From Chryseobacterium oleae (GTDB lineage: Bacteria > Bacteroidota > Bacteroidia > Flavobacteriales > Weeksellaceae): a DNA stretch of 64,000 nt. This document shows, one piece after another, positions 8,865 through 16,869 of the stretch (within the stretch, counting starts at the first letter, position 1; every line of letters starts with the position of its first letter). Where the stretch lies: contig NZ_FOVD01000002.1 of the NCBI RefSeq assembly GCF_900115055.1, forward strand, positions 248,001 through 312,000, given 5' to 3'. The notes beneath the pieces are model-generated. The model ran no database searches. It was not told where the DNA came from and saw only the letters and a program-made list of their open reading frames with translations. The translations under genes and the position numbers were made by a program.

Positions 8865-10040
8865 ATGAACAAAATATATTTAGATAACGCTGCAACGACG
8901 CCTCTTGCGGAAGAAGTCATAGACGCAATGGTGGGGACCATGAAAATGAATTTCGGAAACCCTTCTTCTACCCACAGCTTCGGTCAGGAAGCGAAAATTC
9001 TTATCGAAAATGTAAGAAGACAGGTTGCAGACTATCTTCATGTAACTCCTGCGGAGATTATCTTTACTTCGTGCGGAACAGAATCGAACAATATGATCAT
9101 CAAATCAAGTGTAGAACACCTTGGAGTGGAAAGGATCATCAGCTCTCCTCTGGAACATAAATGTGTTTCTGAGAGCATTTTAGATATGAAAAACAGAAGG
9201 GGAGTAGAAGTAGTCTACATTCGCCCTAATGAAAAAGGAGATATTGATCTTAACAAGCTGGAAGAGCTTTTAAAATCTTCAGATAAAAAGACTTTAGTAA
9301 GCTTAATGCATGCCAATAATGAAATTGGAAACATTGTAGACATTAAAAAAATTGCAGAATTATGCAAAGCCAACAATGCTCTTTACCATTCTGATACGGT
9401 GAAGACCATGGCTCACATGGCATTTGACTTTTCAGAGATTCCTGTAGATTTTGCATCATGCAGTGCACATAAATTTCACGGTCCGAAAGGAATAGGGTTT
9501 GCTTTTATCAGAAAGGCTACAGGAATGAAAGGAATTATCACTGGCGGGCCTCAGGAAAGAAGTCTGAGAGCTGGAACTGAAAACGTTTCCGGTATCGTTG
9601 GATTAGGTAAGGCTTTGGAGCTGTGTGTTAATAATATGGAGGCGTATGCCGGTCATATCAGAGAAATTAAAGAATACGCGATTGAAAGATTATCTGCAGA
9701 GGTTCCGAATATTAAATTCAATGGACGAAGTGGTGAAATGGAAAATAGTGTAGACAGTGTTTTAAGCGCCTTACTTCCATATAAAAATCCATTGATAGGA
9801 CTTCAGCTGGATATGAAGGGAATTGCGATCTCTCAGGGCAGCGCATGCTCTTCAGGAGCGTCCAAACCTTCGATGGTGATGATGATGGTGCTTTCTGAGG
9901 ATGAAATGGACCATTGTACGCCATTACGTATCTCATTCAGCCATATGACGACAAAAGCAGATATCGATGCTCTGGCAGATGCTTTGAAGGAAATTTCAAA
10001 AGATTTTGCTATAGAAAAAACAAATGTTGAGCATAGATAG
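8865..10040 (+). CDS. Cysteine desulfurase (NifS/IscS-like)
   Basis: This PLP enzyme releases sulfur from cysteine for Fe-S cluster or tRNA thiolation. The 391-residue sequence starts with the family opening IYLDNAATTPL. The PLP lysine is Lys203 in SAHKFHGPKG, and the sulfur-carrying cysteine is Cys328 in SQGSACSSGA. Length is normal. No iscU or other Fe-S assembly genes lie beside it in this window, so the acceptor is not evident from context. Confidence 0.92.
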   Translation: MNKIYLDNAATTPLAEEVIDAMVGTMKMNFGNPSSTHSFGQEAKILIENVRRQVADYLHVTPAEIIFTSCGTESNNMIIKSSVEHLGVERIISSPLEHKCVSESILDMKNRRGVEVVYIRPNEKGDIDLNKLEELLKSSDKKTLVSLMHANNEIGNIVDIKKIAELCKANNALYHSDTVKTMAHMAFDFSEIPVDFASCSAHKFHGPKGIGFAFIRKATGMKGIITGGPQERSLRAGTENVSGIVGLGKALELCVNNMEAYAGHIREIKEYAIERLSAEVPNIKFNGRSGEMENSVDSVLSALLPYKNPLIGLQLDMKGIAISQGSACSSGASKPSMVMMMVLSEDEMDHCTPLRISFSHMTTKADIDALADALKEISKDFAIEKTNVEHR

Positions 10041-10059
10041 TCTTATTGCTTAAAAATCG

Positions 10060-10067
10060 TAATTTTG
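10060..10067 (+). promoter_or_regulatory. -7 element (TAATTTTG) of trxA
   Basis: An exact TAnnTTTG match lies 59 bases before the thioredoxin ATG. TTG triplets upstream are not at the ideal spacing. Confidence 0.5.
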
Positions 10068-10126
10068 AATATCCAATTACGGATTGAAATAAGAATATAA
10101 ATATTAATTTAAATAAAAGAAACAAA

Positions 10127-10444
10127 ATGGCTTTAGAAATTACGGACAGCTCATTTCAGGAAACGGTTTTAAAATCAGATAAGCCGGTATTGGTAGACTT
10201 TTGGGCAGTATGGTGCGGACCATGCAGAACTTTGGGACCAATCATCGAAGAAGTAGCATCAGATTTTGAAGGAAAAGCAGTGGTAGGAAAAGTTGATGTA
10301 GACAACAATCAGGAAATTTCAATGCAGTATGGCATCAGAAATATCCCTACAGTTCTGATTTTTAAGAACGGTGAAGTGGTTGATAAATTGGTAGGCGTGA
10401 CTCCAAAGGAGATCATTGCTGAGAAATTAAGCGCGCACTTGTAA
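10127..10444 (+). CDS. trxA: Thioredoxin
   Basis: The 105-residue protein is a classical cytosolic thioredoxin. The redox motif WCGPC contains Cys30 and Cys33, the strand VLVDFWA precedes it, and the cis-proline segment is NIPTVLIF. It has no signal peptide. A hairpin terminator follows, so it is probably a single-gene unit. Confidence 0.96.
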   Translation: MALEITDSSFQETVLKSDKPVLVDFWAVWCGPCRTLGPIIEEVASDFEGKAVVGKVDVDNNQEISMQYGIRNIPTVLIFKNGEVVDKLVGVTPKEIIAEKLSAHL

Positions 10445-10466
10445 AAAAATAACTTTGATAATGAAG

Positions 10467-10493
10467 GCCTTCCGTTTTTGGAAGGCTTTTTAT
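10467..10493 (+). terminator. Rho-independent terminator after trxA
   Basis: GCCTTCC (10467-10473) and GGAAGGC (10480-10486) flank a six-base loop and are followed by a T-rich tract. Confidence 0.87.
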
Positions 10494-10504
10494 TTAGAAA
10501 TAAT

Positions 10505-10534
10505 TTGCAGGTAATAAAAAAAGTCGTAGTTTTG
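10505..10534 (+). promoter_or_regulatory. Promoter of the tRNA-Asp array (TTG-N19-TAGTTTTG)
   Basis: TTG at 10505-10507 is followed after 19 bases by TAGTTTTG (10527-10534). This is a full match to the Bacteroidetes -33/-7 consensus and lies 43 bases before the first tRNA. Confidence 0.75.
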
Positions 10535-10577
10535 CAATCACAAAAAAGAAACAACGTTCTTTATAACAACAGAAAAT

Positions 10578-10651
10578 GATCCGGTAGTTCAGCTGGTTAG
10601 AATGCCGCCCTGTCACGGCGGAGGTCGCGGGTTCGAGTCCCGTCCGGATCG
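10578..10651 (+). tRNA. tRNA-Asp (GTC), copy 1
   Basis: The 7-bp acceptor stem GATCCGG/CCGGATC with discriminator G, the D arm, an anticodon stem CCGCC/GGCGG with anticodon GTC (10612-10614), and the T arm with GTTCGAGTC are all intact. The CCA end is not encoded. Confidence 0.97.
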
Positions 10652-10685
10652 CAAAAGTTTTTCAATTTACTTTTAAAAAAAATTA

Positions 10686-10759
10686 GATCCGGTAGTTCAG
10701 CTGGTTAGAATGCCGCCCTGTCACGGCGGAGGTCGCGGGTTCGAGTCCCGTCCGGATCG
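10686..10759 (+). tRNA. tRNA-Asp (GTC), copy 2
   Basis: Identical over all 74 bases to copy 1, after a 34-base AT-rich spacer. CCA is not encoded. Confidence 0.97.
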
Positions 10760-10793
10760 CAAAAGTTTTTATTCAATTTCTTTTAAAAAAATT

Positions 10794-10867
10794 GATCCGG
10801 TAGTTCAGCTGGTTAGAATGCCGCCCTGTCACGGCGGAGGTCGCGGGTTCGAGTCCCGTCCGGATCG
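10794..10867 (+). tRNA. tRNA-Asp (GTC), copy 3
   Basis: Identical to copies 1 and 2; the preceding spacer is 34 bases and similar in sequence. CCA is not encoded. Confidence 0.97.
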
Positions 10868-10900
10868 CAGAAGTTTTCATCAATTTACTTTAAAAAAATT

Positions 10901-10974
10901 GATCCGGTAGTTCAGCTGGTTAGAATGCCGCCCTGTCACGGCGGAGGTCGCGGGTTCGAGTCCCGTCCGGATCG
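10901..10974 (+). tRNA. tRNA-Asp (GTC), copy 4
   Basis: Identical to the other three copies; the preceding spacer is 33 bases. It is followed by the array terminator. Confidence 0.97.
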
Positions 10975-10986
10975 CAAGATCTTTAA

Positions 10987-11021
10987 AACCCCTTTAAGTA
11001 ATTGAAGGGGTTTTTTGTTTT
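10987..11021 (+). terminator. Rho-independent terminator of the tRNA array
   Basis: AACCCCTT (10987-10994) and AAGGGGTT (11005-11012) form a perfect stem followed by a T-rich tract. Confidence 0.88.
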
Positions 11022-11089
11022 TATAATATATGAATTTCTTAGAATGAAGGTTTATTGTTTTCAGGAAATAGTATCAGAAATACTTTCTA

Positions 11090-12037
11090 TCATTCATCTT
11101 CTTCTTTTATGTTAAGCTTCATATATTTTGCGGGACTTATTCCTTCAAACTGCTTAAATACCCTGTTAAAAGTAGATTGGCTTGTGAACCCTGCTTCCGT
11201 GTAAATGTATACTAATGTAAAATGTTTTGATTTCTCTTCTTTCATCAGTTCTTTAACATATTTTATTCTGTACGAGTTGAGATAGTTATTAAAATTAGCG
11301 TAGCCCTTAAGTTTGATGGCTTTTGATATATAGGTATTATTTGAATTTATTTGTGTAGCTAAATTGGATATAGTTAAATCACTATTTTTAAAAGGTTTAT
11401 TAGTCTCCATGAATACTGAAATATCATTAAATAAGTCTTTATACTTTTTCAGGTCTTTTTGGAGAGGTTTATTTATTATCCTATCTCTGTCTTTATTCTG
11501 TTTTTCGGCAGGGAAGAATAAAGGTGTTTTCAGTTTATCAAGATAGTAAAGTAATAGTACAAATACAGATATATTACAAATTACTACAAGAATATCAGAT
11601 GTCAAAAGTTGTTTTCTGGTCATGTACACTTCCTGATAATTTATTTTTTCTGCTAAAACAATAATGATAATGACATATAGAAAAAGACCGATTGTGTATC
11701 TAATCATCATTCTTACTGAAAAGAATATATATACAACAAAAGGAATCGGTAATATCCATATGTAGGAAATGAAGGAATAGTGCCAGAAAATAATAAAATA
11801 GGGTGAAATATACAAGGGTGCAAGTATAAGCCAACAATGCACTGCAGTTTCTACATTATAATTTCTGCTGGTTATCAGTATACTGTAAAAAATACAAAAT
11901 AGTCCTGCTGCTATATAACAAATGATAAATTTGTTGAGATTGATTGATAAATAAAAACATGCGAATATCAAACAAAACAGCACTATGAGATATAAGTACT
12001 TTCTTATTAGCTCTCTTTTTATCAAATCATGTTCCAT
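11090..12037 (-). CDS. Membrane-bound AraC-family transcriptional regulator
   Basis: The 315-residue protein has about six hydrophobic helices in residues 12-175, a short basic linker, and a C-terminal AraC-type double helix-turn-helix (ITSN-style start LTISNLATQINSNNTYISKAIK, then AGFTSQSTFNRVFKQFEGISPAKYMK). It would sense a signal at the cytoplasmic membrane and bind DNA directly. It is transcribed away from the fibrinogen-like gene at 12290, which is therefore a candidate target. The ligand is unknown. Confidence 0.85.
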   Translation of the reverse strand: MEHDLIKRELIRKYLYLIVLFCLIFACFYLSINLNKFIICYIAAGLFCIFYSILITSRNYNVETAVHCWLILAPLYISPYFIIFWHYSFISYIWILPIPFVVYIFFSVRMMIRYTIGLFLYVIIIIVLAEKINYQEVYMTRKQLLTSDILVVICNISVFVLLLYYLDKLKTPLFFPAEKQNKDRDRIINKPLQKDLKKYKDLFNDISVFMETNKPFKNSDLTISNLATQINSNNTYISKAIKLKGYANFNNYLNSYRIKYVKELMKEEKSKHFTLVYIYTEAGFTSQSTFNRVFKQFEGISPAKYMKLNIKEEDE

Positions 12038-12067
12038 ATTTTGCGCTTACTGTATAGTAGTTAAATG

Positions 12068-12075
12068 CAAATATA
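12068..12075 (-). promoter_or_regulatory. -7 element (TATATTTG, minus strand) of the AraC gene
   Basis: The reverse complement is an exact TAnnTTTG, 30 bases before the start codon. No TTG is seen at the usual upstream distance. Confidence 0.5.
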
Positions 12076-12211
12076 GTTTACTTAACTAATTTTTTTTTAA
12101 TAGATGTTTACCATTTTCGATATTTTTTACTAATGTTGAATATGACTAGTTTAAATTACTGATTGTTAGGTTTTTATTAAATGTTAATCATATGTAGGAT
12201 GTGGCTTATTT

Positions 12212-12246
12212 TTGAAAATTCTGGATATAGTATTCCTCTACCTTTG
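12212..12246 (+). promoter_or_regulatory. Promoter of the fibrinogen-like gene (TTG-N24-TACCTTTG)
   Basis: TTG at 12212-12214 and TACCTTTG at 12239-12246 are separated by 24 bases, one above the usual range. The -7 element lies 43 bases before the ATG. The remaining part of the 252-base divergent gap is AT-rich with no further gene. Confidence 0.6.
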
Positions 12247-12289
12247 ACATTATTCAAACAACGCTTAACAGCTATTTAAATGTCAACTT

Positions 12290-14419
12290 ATGAAAAAAAA
12301 ATTATTTTTCCCATTTTTGATGGTATGTTCGAATTTATTTTTCGGACAGGTGGGTATTAATACCAGTACACCGAAAGCAACTTTAGATATAGTGGCTAAT
12401 ACCAATAATAGCCCTATAGGAGTTCTTCCTCCTCGCTTGTCGGGAGATCAGCTGCAGGGAATGGATTCTTATTACAATGATGATCAAAAAGGAGCTATTG
12501 TATTTGTTACTGATGCAGTAAGCTCTCCATCTCCAAAAACTAAAAATATATCCACCGCAGGATACTATTATTATGATGCTATTCTATCCCAGTGGATAGC
12601 TTTGGGAAGTGGTTCGGAGCCTTGGAAAAATACGGATGGGCAAGGAGCTGTTTCAAATACAGAGCCTATCTACCATATGGGACAGGTATCTATCGGGTCA
12701 TCTTTAGCAGATACCAATGCCGTATTGGATATCAGCTCCAATGCAAAAGGTATACTCTTACCAAGGATGTCAAGTTCAAACAGGAATGCTATTTCAACTC
12801 CGGCAGCTAACGGGCTGCTAATCTACAATACAACGACTAACTGTCTGAATTATTTTGACGGAAATGCTAGTAAATGGCTCAGTTTATGCGGTTCTTTTGA
12901 GCCCGCAACCTTTGGGCTGCTGGATTGTAGTAGTCCGACCGGACCGTCAGGTACCTATACGCAGGGAACGATATTAGACGCCGTAAACAATACCTATACC
13001 ATAAAAGTAAACGTTACAAGTGTCGGTAATTATCAGATCCTAGCCACCACAGGAAATGGATACTCCTTCAGTAAATCAGGGACCTTTACAGAAACAGGTA
13101 TTTTTGATGTAGTATTGGCTGGACAAGGGAGCCCTATAACAGGTCCTTCAAATAATAGCCCCTCAATCACCTTTAATGGTGTAAATGTAGCTCCTGCATG
13201 TACACTGCCGGTAATACATGTCAATGGTTCGACAACATTATTTTCTATCAACTGTTCAGGTAGCACTGTTCATGGAATCTACAGACAGGGAATCGCCTTG
13301 GATGCTACGAATTATATTGATATTCCTGTTACTGGTGTTACAACACCAGGTAATATTATAGTGGAAACCTCCTTAATCAATGGGGTGAAATTTTCATCAG
13401 GAACTATTGCAATACGAGCTTCCACAAACAGCATAAGACTTTATGGTCAGGGTACTCCTGCCATTGTAGCGAATAATAGCTCATATAGTTTTACTATCCC
13501 AGGATCTGCGACATGTACCTTTACTATCAATGTGATTACAAGTGTGGGAACGTTTGTTAATCCGGCAGACAGATGTTACCAGATTTTACAATTGAATCCG
13601 GCAGCAGCAGACGGAGAGTATTTTATTAAAGGTTTGAACGGAACAGCCACCAAGACTTATTGTGACATGACCAATGGAGGCTACACCTTAATTCAATCAT
13701 ATTCTGAAAAAGCAGCCTTTGTAGATGATACCAATTTTCTGATCAATAACTCTCAAAATCTGAATGTTAATGATAACAGAAATTATACTGCAGCAACAGG
13801 ACTGTCCGGTATTGTAACTTATAAAAATTATTTGTTACCTGTTGCTGTACGACAAAATATAAGAAGTAATGCGACAAAAAATCAATACAGGGTAAGAATT
13901 GTGAATGATGTGGCTAATGTAGCTAATAATACAGACTCATGGGCTAATAATAACTATGCAGTAATTGATTTTAATATTCCTACTTCAGGTGCTTATGACA
14001 TGATTGGGGGAATATTTGCTGATTTTCCTTATGTGAAAGTTTCAGGGAAGATTTTTGGAAAGAATTATAGTATGGATGGAACAATCAATGGTAACTATGT
14101 TTCATTTGATGGGCAGGCATGGAATTATGCAAGACTTTATAATGCAGGATATGCTAAAGTGATTAGTCATCAGAATGCCCCTCCAAGTTATGCTTTTTCT
14201 TATACAGCAAGTAATGGGGCAACCATCAATACAAATTTAACGGCACTTGATGATATTTGGGGGAACTATGGTGATAGTACTTTCAATCATCATATCGGAA
14301 AATGCGGAAATGCCGCATCTGATGATTATGCAGGGGTTACAGAATGTGTAGGAACTGGTAGAGCACCGCATTCGTTTAACAACGGTGAAGGAAGATATGT
14401 CCAGTGGTTTGTTAAATAA
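12290..14419 (+). CDS. Secreted protein with fibrinogen-like C-terminal region
   Basis: The 709-residue product has a signal peptide ending near FFGQ. Then comes the flavobacterial surface-protein opening VGINTSTPKATLDI, which recurs as AVLDISSNAKGILLPR. The middle consists of repetitive Gly/Ser/Thr-rich beta segments. From about residue 425 the pattern CYQILQLNPAAADGEYFIK followed by KTYCDMTNGGYTLIQ matches the start of fibrinogen-related domains (YCDM...GGWT). No type IX sorting domain is recognisable at the C-terminus (EGRYVQWFVK). It is probably a surface or secreted adhesion-type protein; no binding partner can be named. Confidence 0.75.
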   Translation: MKKKLFFPFLMVCSNLFFGQVGINTSTPKATLDIVANTNNSPIGVLPPRLSGDQLQGMDSYYNDDQKGAIVFVTDAVSSPSPKTKNISTAGYYYYDAILSQWIALGSGSEPWKNTDGQGAVSNTEPIYHMGQVSIGSSLADTNAVLDISSNAKGILLPRMSSSNRNAISTPAANGLLIYNTTTNCLNYFDGNASKWLSLCGSFEPATFGLLDCSSPTGPSGTYTQGTILDAVNNTYTIKVNVTSVGNYQILATTGNGYSFSKSGTFTETGIFDVVLAGQGSPITGPSNNSPSITFNGVNVAPACTLPVIHVNGSTTLFSINCSGSTVHGIYRQGIALDATNYIDIPVTGVTTPGNIIVETSLINGVKFSSGTIAIRASTNSIRLYGQGTPAIVANNSSYSFTIPGSATCTFTINVITSVGTFVNPADRCYQILQLNPAAADGEYFIKGLNGTATKTYCDMTNGGYTLIQSYSEKAAFVDDTNFLINNSQNLNVNDNRNYTAATGLSGIVTYKNYLLPVAVRQNIRSNATKNQYRVRIVNDVANVANNTDSWANNNYAVIDFNIPTSGAYDMIGGIFADFPYVKVSGKIFGKNYSMDGTINGNYVSFDGQAWNYARLYNAGYAKVISHQNAPPSYAFSYTASNGATINTNLTALDDIWGNYGDSTFNHHIGKCGNAASDDYAGVTECVGTGRAPHSFNNGEGRYVQWFVK

Positions 14420-14432
14420 AAAATAATATTTG

Positions 14433-14517
14433 ACGGCAATGCCTCTCAAGATTGTTCTTGTAACTTTTTCAGAATCATAGACTATTTTTAAGGAACAAAG
14501 ATGCATTGCCGTTTTTT
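14433..14517 (+). terminator. Long-loop hairpin with U-tract between the fibrinogen-like and HTH genes
   Basis: ACGGCAATGC (14433-14442) pairs perfectly with GCATTGCCGT (14503-14512) across a 60-base loop, followed by six T residues. It can terminate the upstream gene. An AATATTTG sequence just before the first arm (7/8 match to the -7 consensus) leaves open a small RNA of roughly 75 bases. Confidence 0.55.
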
Positions 14518-14535
14518 AATACTTCAATATCAGCC

Positions 14536-14973
14536 ATGAATAATTTAAAATCTATCAATATCAGTCATTTAATAAAACAAAGGTTGGAAGAACTTGATAT
14601 GGATATGGACAGAATTTGTAACTTTTTTAAATATGAAAGAGAAAAAGTTGAAGAGATTCTTCAGCAGGAGTCAATGGATACTGAGATTCTATTAAAATGG
14701 AGCAAACTCTTAGAATATGATTTTTTTCGCATTTATACACAACACCTAATACTTTATGCGCCTCAAAGCAAAATAAGTAGTGGGAAATTGACTAAAAACA
14801 GAAAAACTTTACTCCCTACATTCAGGAAAAATATTTATACCAAAGAAATAATAGATTTTATTCTGGAAGAAGTTGATAAAAAAGAAAAAACAAAGCAGCA
14901 AATTATTGATGAATACAGAATACCTAAAACGACTTTATTCAAATGGATCGCAAAACACAAAGAAAATTTCTGA
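14536..14973 (+). CDS. Helix-turn-helix protein (transposase-like HTH), first of a pair
   Basis: The ATG at 14536 is preferred; an in-frame TTG at 14506 lies inside the terminator hairpin. The 145-residue protein has an N-terminal helical part (ISHLIKQRLEELDMDMDRICNFF, then LLKWSKLLEYDFFRIYTQHLILYAP) and a C-terminal helix-turn-helix (KQQIIDEYRIPKTTLFKWIAKH) similar to IS3/IS911 OrfA-type or MerR-like HTHs. There is no catalytic transposase domain and no flanking inverted repeats. It overlaps the next gene by 31 bases. It is probably a regulator, but no target is known. Confidence 0.65.
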   Translation: MNNLKSINISHLIKQRLEELDMDMDRICNFFKYEREKVEEILQQESMDTEILLKWSKLLEYDFFRIYTQHLILYAPQSKISSGKLTKNRKTLLPTFRKNIYTKEIIDFILEEVDKKEKTKQQIIDEYRIPKTTLFKWIAKHKENF

Positions 14974-15293
14974 CCCCAGATTATAAAAAAATTTATAGTG
15001 ATATGATCACGAAAAAATTTCCGGATAAAAAAAAAAGTTGCGAAAAGATATTAAGTAAGCAAGAATTATCTGTAATGGATGTCATCGTTCTTAACTCTCT
15101 GATATTTGGAACTGTAGGTAATCAAAATTATGATTTCAATCAAAAGTGCCGTTCGTACGATAAAAAGACAATATTTTTCATTTTAGATTATCAAAAAAAA
15201 AAAAAATTAAACAACACTCAGGTGGCTGCATACTTTAGATTAAGCAGAAATACCATAAGTGCATGGAAAAAATTATTTTATACAAATGAATAG
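14943..15293 (+). CDS. Small helix-turn-helix protein with poly-A tracts, second of a pair
   Basis: The 116-residue product starts with ATG inside the end of the preceding gene in another frame. The C-terminus has a second HTH (NNTQVAAYFRLSRNTISAWKKLF) of the same style as its partner. The coding sequence contains runs of 10 A (15027-15036) and 13 A (15193-15205), which encode lysines and are prone to slippage. Function is unknown; the paired arrangement suggests the two proteins act together. Confidence 0.6.
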   Translation: MDRKTQRKFLTPDYKKIYSDMITKKFPDKKKSCEKILSKQELSVMDVIVLNSLIFGTVGNQNYDFNQKCRSYDKKTIFFILDYQKKKKLNNTQVAAYFRLSRNTISAWKKLFYTNE

Positions 15294-15370
15294 TGTTTAA
15301 TGTGTTGGTTTTTGAGTTGGATATGAAGATTCTACCATAGAGTAGATTCCAGCTGTATTTCATTTTTTTT

Positions 15371-15400
15371 AACCCGTTCAACTGTTTGAAGGGGTTTCTT
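15371..15400 (+). terminator. Possible terminator after the HTH pair
   Basis: AACCCGTTCAA (15371-15381) and TTGAAGGGGTT (15386-15396) pair with one mismatch, followed by a short T-rich stretch. Confidence 0.5.
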
Positions 15401-15424
15401 GTTGATGTGAATTTTCTTTAAATT

Positions 15425-16105
15425 TTACGAAACAATATATTCCACAATAGCCTCGCAATGTATTTTTGTAGTATCAAAAACAGGTACGTTAAAATCACCT
15501 TGATTGATAAGCATAGGGATTTCCGTGCAACCCAGAATAATACATTCGGCGCCACGGCTGATCAGTTCTTCTGCAATGGAAATATAATTGGTTTTGGTTT
15601 CCGGATTAATGAATCCTACTCCCAGTTCATCCTTTACAGTATGTTGTATATAATCCCTTGTTTCCTGTTTTTCAGGAATCAGTACTTCCAGTCCGTGTTC
15701 TTTAAGTTTGTTTTGGTAGAAATCCATTTCCATAGTAAACTTTGTTCCGATTAAGCCGACTTTTGTAAGTCCGGCTTTCTGTATGGCTTTTGCGGTTTCT
15801 GTACCTAAATGAATAATCGGAAGTTGTACGGAGGCCTGAAGCTCATCTGCGAAGAGATGGGCGGTATTGGCACAGAGCACAATGCCGTCTGCTCCGGTGT
15901 TTTTAAGGTGATTACAGGCGTTTAATAGTAATTCGAAGGAATTGACCCATCCTTTAGCCTGAAGGTCTCCAAAATTCAGGGAATAGATCATGCATTCCGC
16001 TGCGTTTAGTCCTCCCAGTCTGGCATTGACCCCTTCATTGATGAATTGATAATAATCCAATGTGGATACCCAGCTTATTCCGCCTACCAGTCCTACTTTT
16101 TTCAT
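15425..16105 (-). CDS. Aspartate/glutamate racemase family protein
   Basis: This 226-residue cofactor-independent amino-acid racemase begins MKKVGLVGGISWVSTLDYY. The two active-site segments are GIVLCANTAHLF and CIILGCTEIPML, each carrying a cysteine, as in the aspartate/broad-specificity racemases. It is cytosolic. The preferred amino acid cannot be told from sequence alone. It is monocistronic, with its own -7 element upstream. Confidence 0.88.
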   Translation of the reverse strand: MKKVGLVGGISWVSTLDYYQFINEGVNARLGGLNAAECMIYSLNFGDLQAKGWVNSFELLLNACNHLKNTGADGIVLCANTAHLFADELQASVQLPIIHLGTETAKAIQKAGLTKVGLIGTKFTMEMDFYQNKLKEHGLEVLIPEKQETRDYIQHTVKDELGVGFINPETKTNYISIAEELISRGAECIILGCTEIPMLINQGDFNVPVFDTTKIHCEAIVEYIVS

Positions 16106-16130
16106 ACATTTTATTATTTGCTGCTAAAGA

Positions 16131-16138
16131 CAAATCTA
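16131..16138 (-). promoter_or_regulatory. -7 element (TAGATTTG, minus strand) of the racemase gene
   Basis: Exact TAnnTTTG on the minus strand, 25 bases before the start codon. Confidence 0.5.
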
Positions 16139-16340
16139 GATAAAAGTTTCCATTGTATCCCGTATATTTTATCGGAATATTAAAGGGTTCAATTATAGAT
16201 AAGTGATAGAAACTCTTAAATCGATAAGTCTATAAACTTAGATAGATCCGGTGTCCATATTCATTGAGTAGGAATTTTGGTTAAACACGGGTTCAGTTTT
16301 TCACAGGTATATGTTCGTTAAAAGAAGTATATTGTATGGT

Positions 16341-16348
16341 TATTTTTG
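16341..16348 (+). promoter_or_regulatory. -7 element (TATTTTTG) before the small membrane protein
   Basis: Exact TAnnTTTG about 70 bases before the ATG at 16419. The rest of the 313-base gap (16106-16418) is AT-rich with no further gene or repeat that I can see. Confidence 0.45.
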
Positions 16349-16418
16349 TTCAGATAGTTCGGACGAATGATTTATTCAAGGTTTATTGCTACATTAGTGA
16401 AATTCATAAACAAGTTCA

Positions 16419-16835
16419 ATGTCACAGAGAAAATTTATTCTGCTTTCCATTCTTAAAACATGGTTTATTGCTACAGTAATTTCGACGGTTATTCTGATTA
16501 TCTACATGATGATCACCGAAGTTCCACGTGATTATGAGCATCCCAGAAACTGTGATATGAGTGGCATTGCCTATGGTCTTCTGATTATTTGGATTCTGTC
16601 TTTGTCGATGGTTTCTTTCAGCAGCCTTTTTTCTTTGTTAAACACATTTCAGGGGAAAATAAAAAGATGGCTGTGCTGGTTTCTGCTTCCGATATTGATC
16701 ACCGGATACTTTTTCATTGAAATTTCCGGCGGAAAGATTGATGGGCAAGGAGCTGTGTTTTTGTTGATCTCCAATCTTCCCTGGTTTATTCTGTGGGGAG
16801 TTTATTATTCCAGGTTTAATTCTCAATTTAAATAA
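16419..16835 (+). CDS. Four-helix membrane protein of unknown function
   Basis: The 138-residue protein has four hydrophobic segments (about residues 10-31, 49-70, 84-102 and 111-130). The only other feature is a short polar loop EVPRDYEHPRNCDM between the first two. I do not recognise the family. It is followed after 34 bases by a secreted-protein gene in the same direction, so a two-gene unit is plausible. Confidence 0.6.
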   Translation: MSQRKFILLSILKTWFIATVISTVILIIYMMITEVPRDYEHPRNCDMSGIAYGLLIIWILSLSMVSFSSLFSLLNTFQGKIKRWLCWFLLPILITGYFFIEISGGKIDGQGAVFLLISNLPWFILWGVYYSRFNSQFK

Positions 16836-16869
16836 TCATTAATAACCTATAAGCCGATAAAGACAGACT

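Noticed and set aside
10710..10910. Open reading frame encoding a repetitive RPDRKSF-type peptide
   Set aside because: It runs through two tRNA-Asp genes and owes its repeats to them; it is not a protein gene.
14536..15293. Insertion sequence (IS3-type OrfA/OrfB)
   Set aside because: Both proteins have only HTH domains; no DDE catalytic domain, terminal inverted repeats or target duplication was found.
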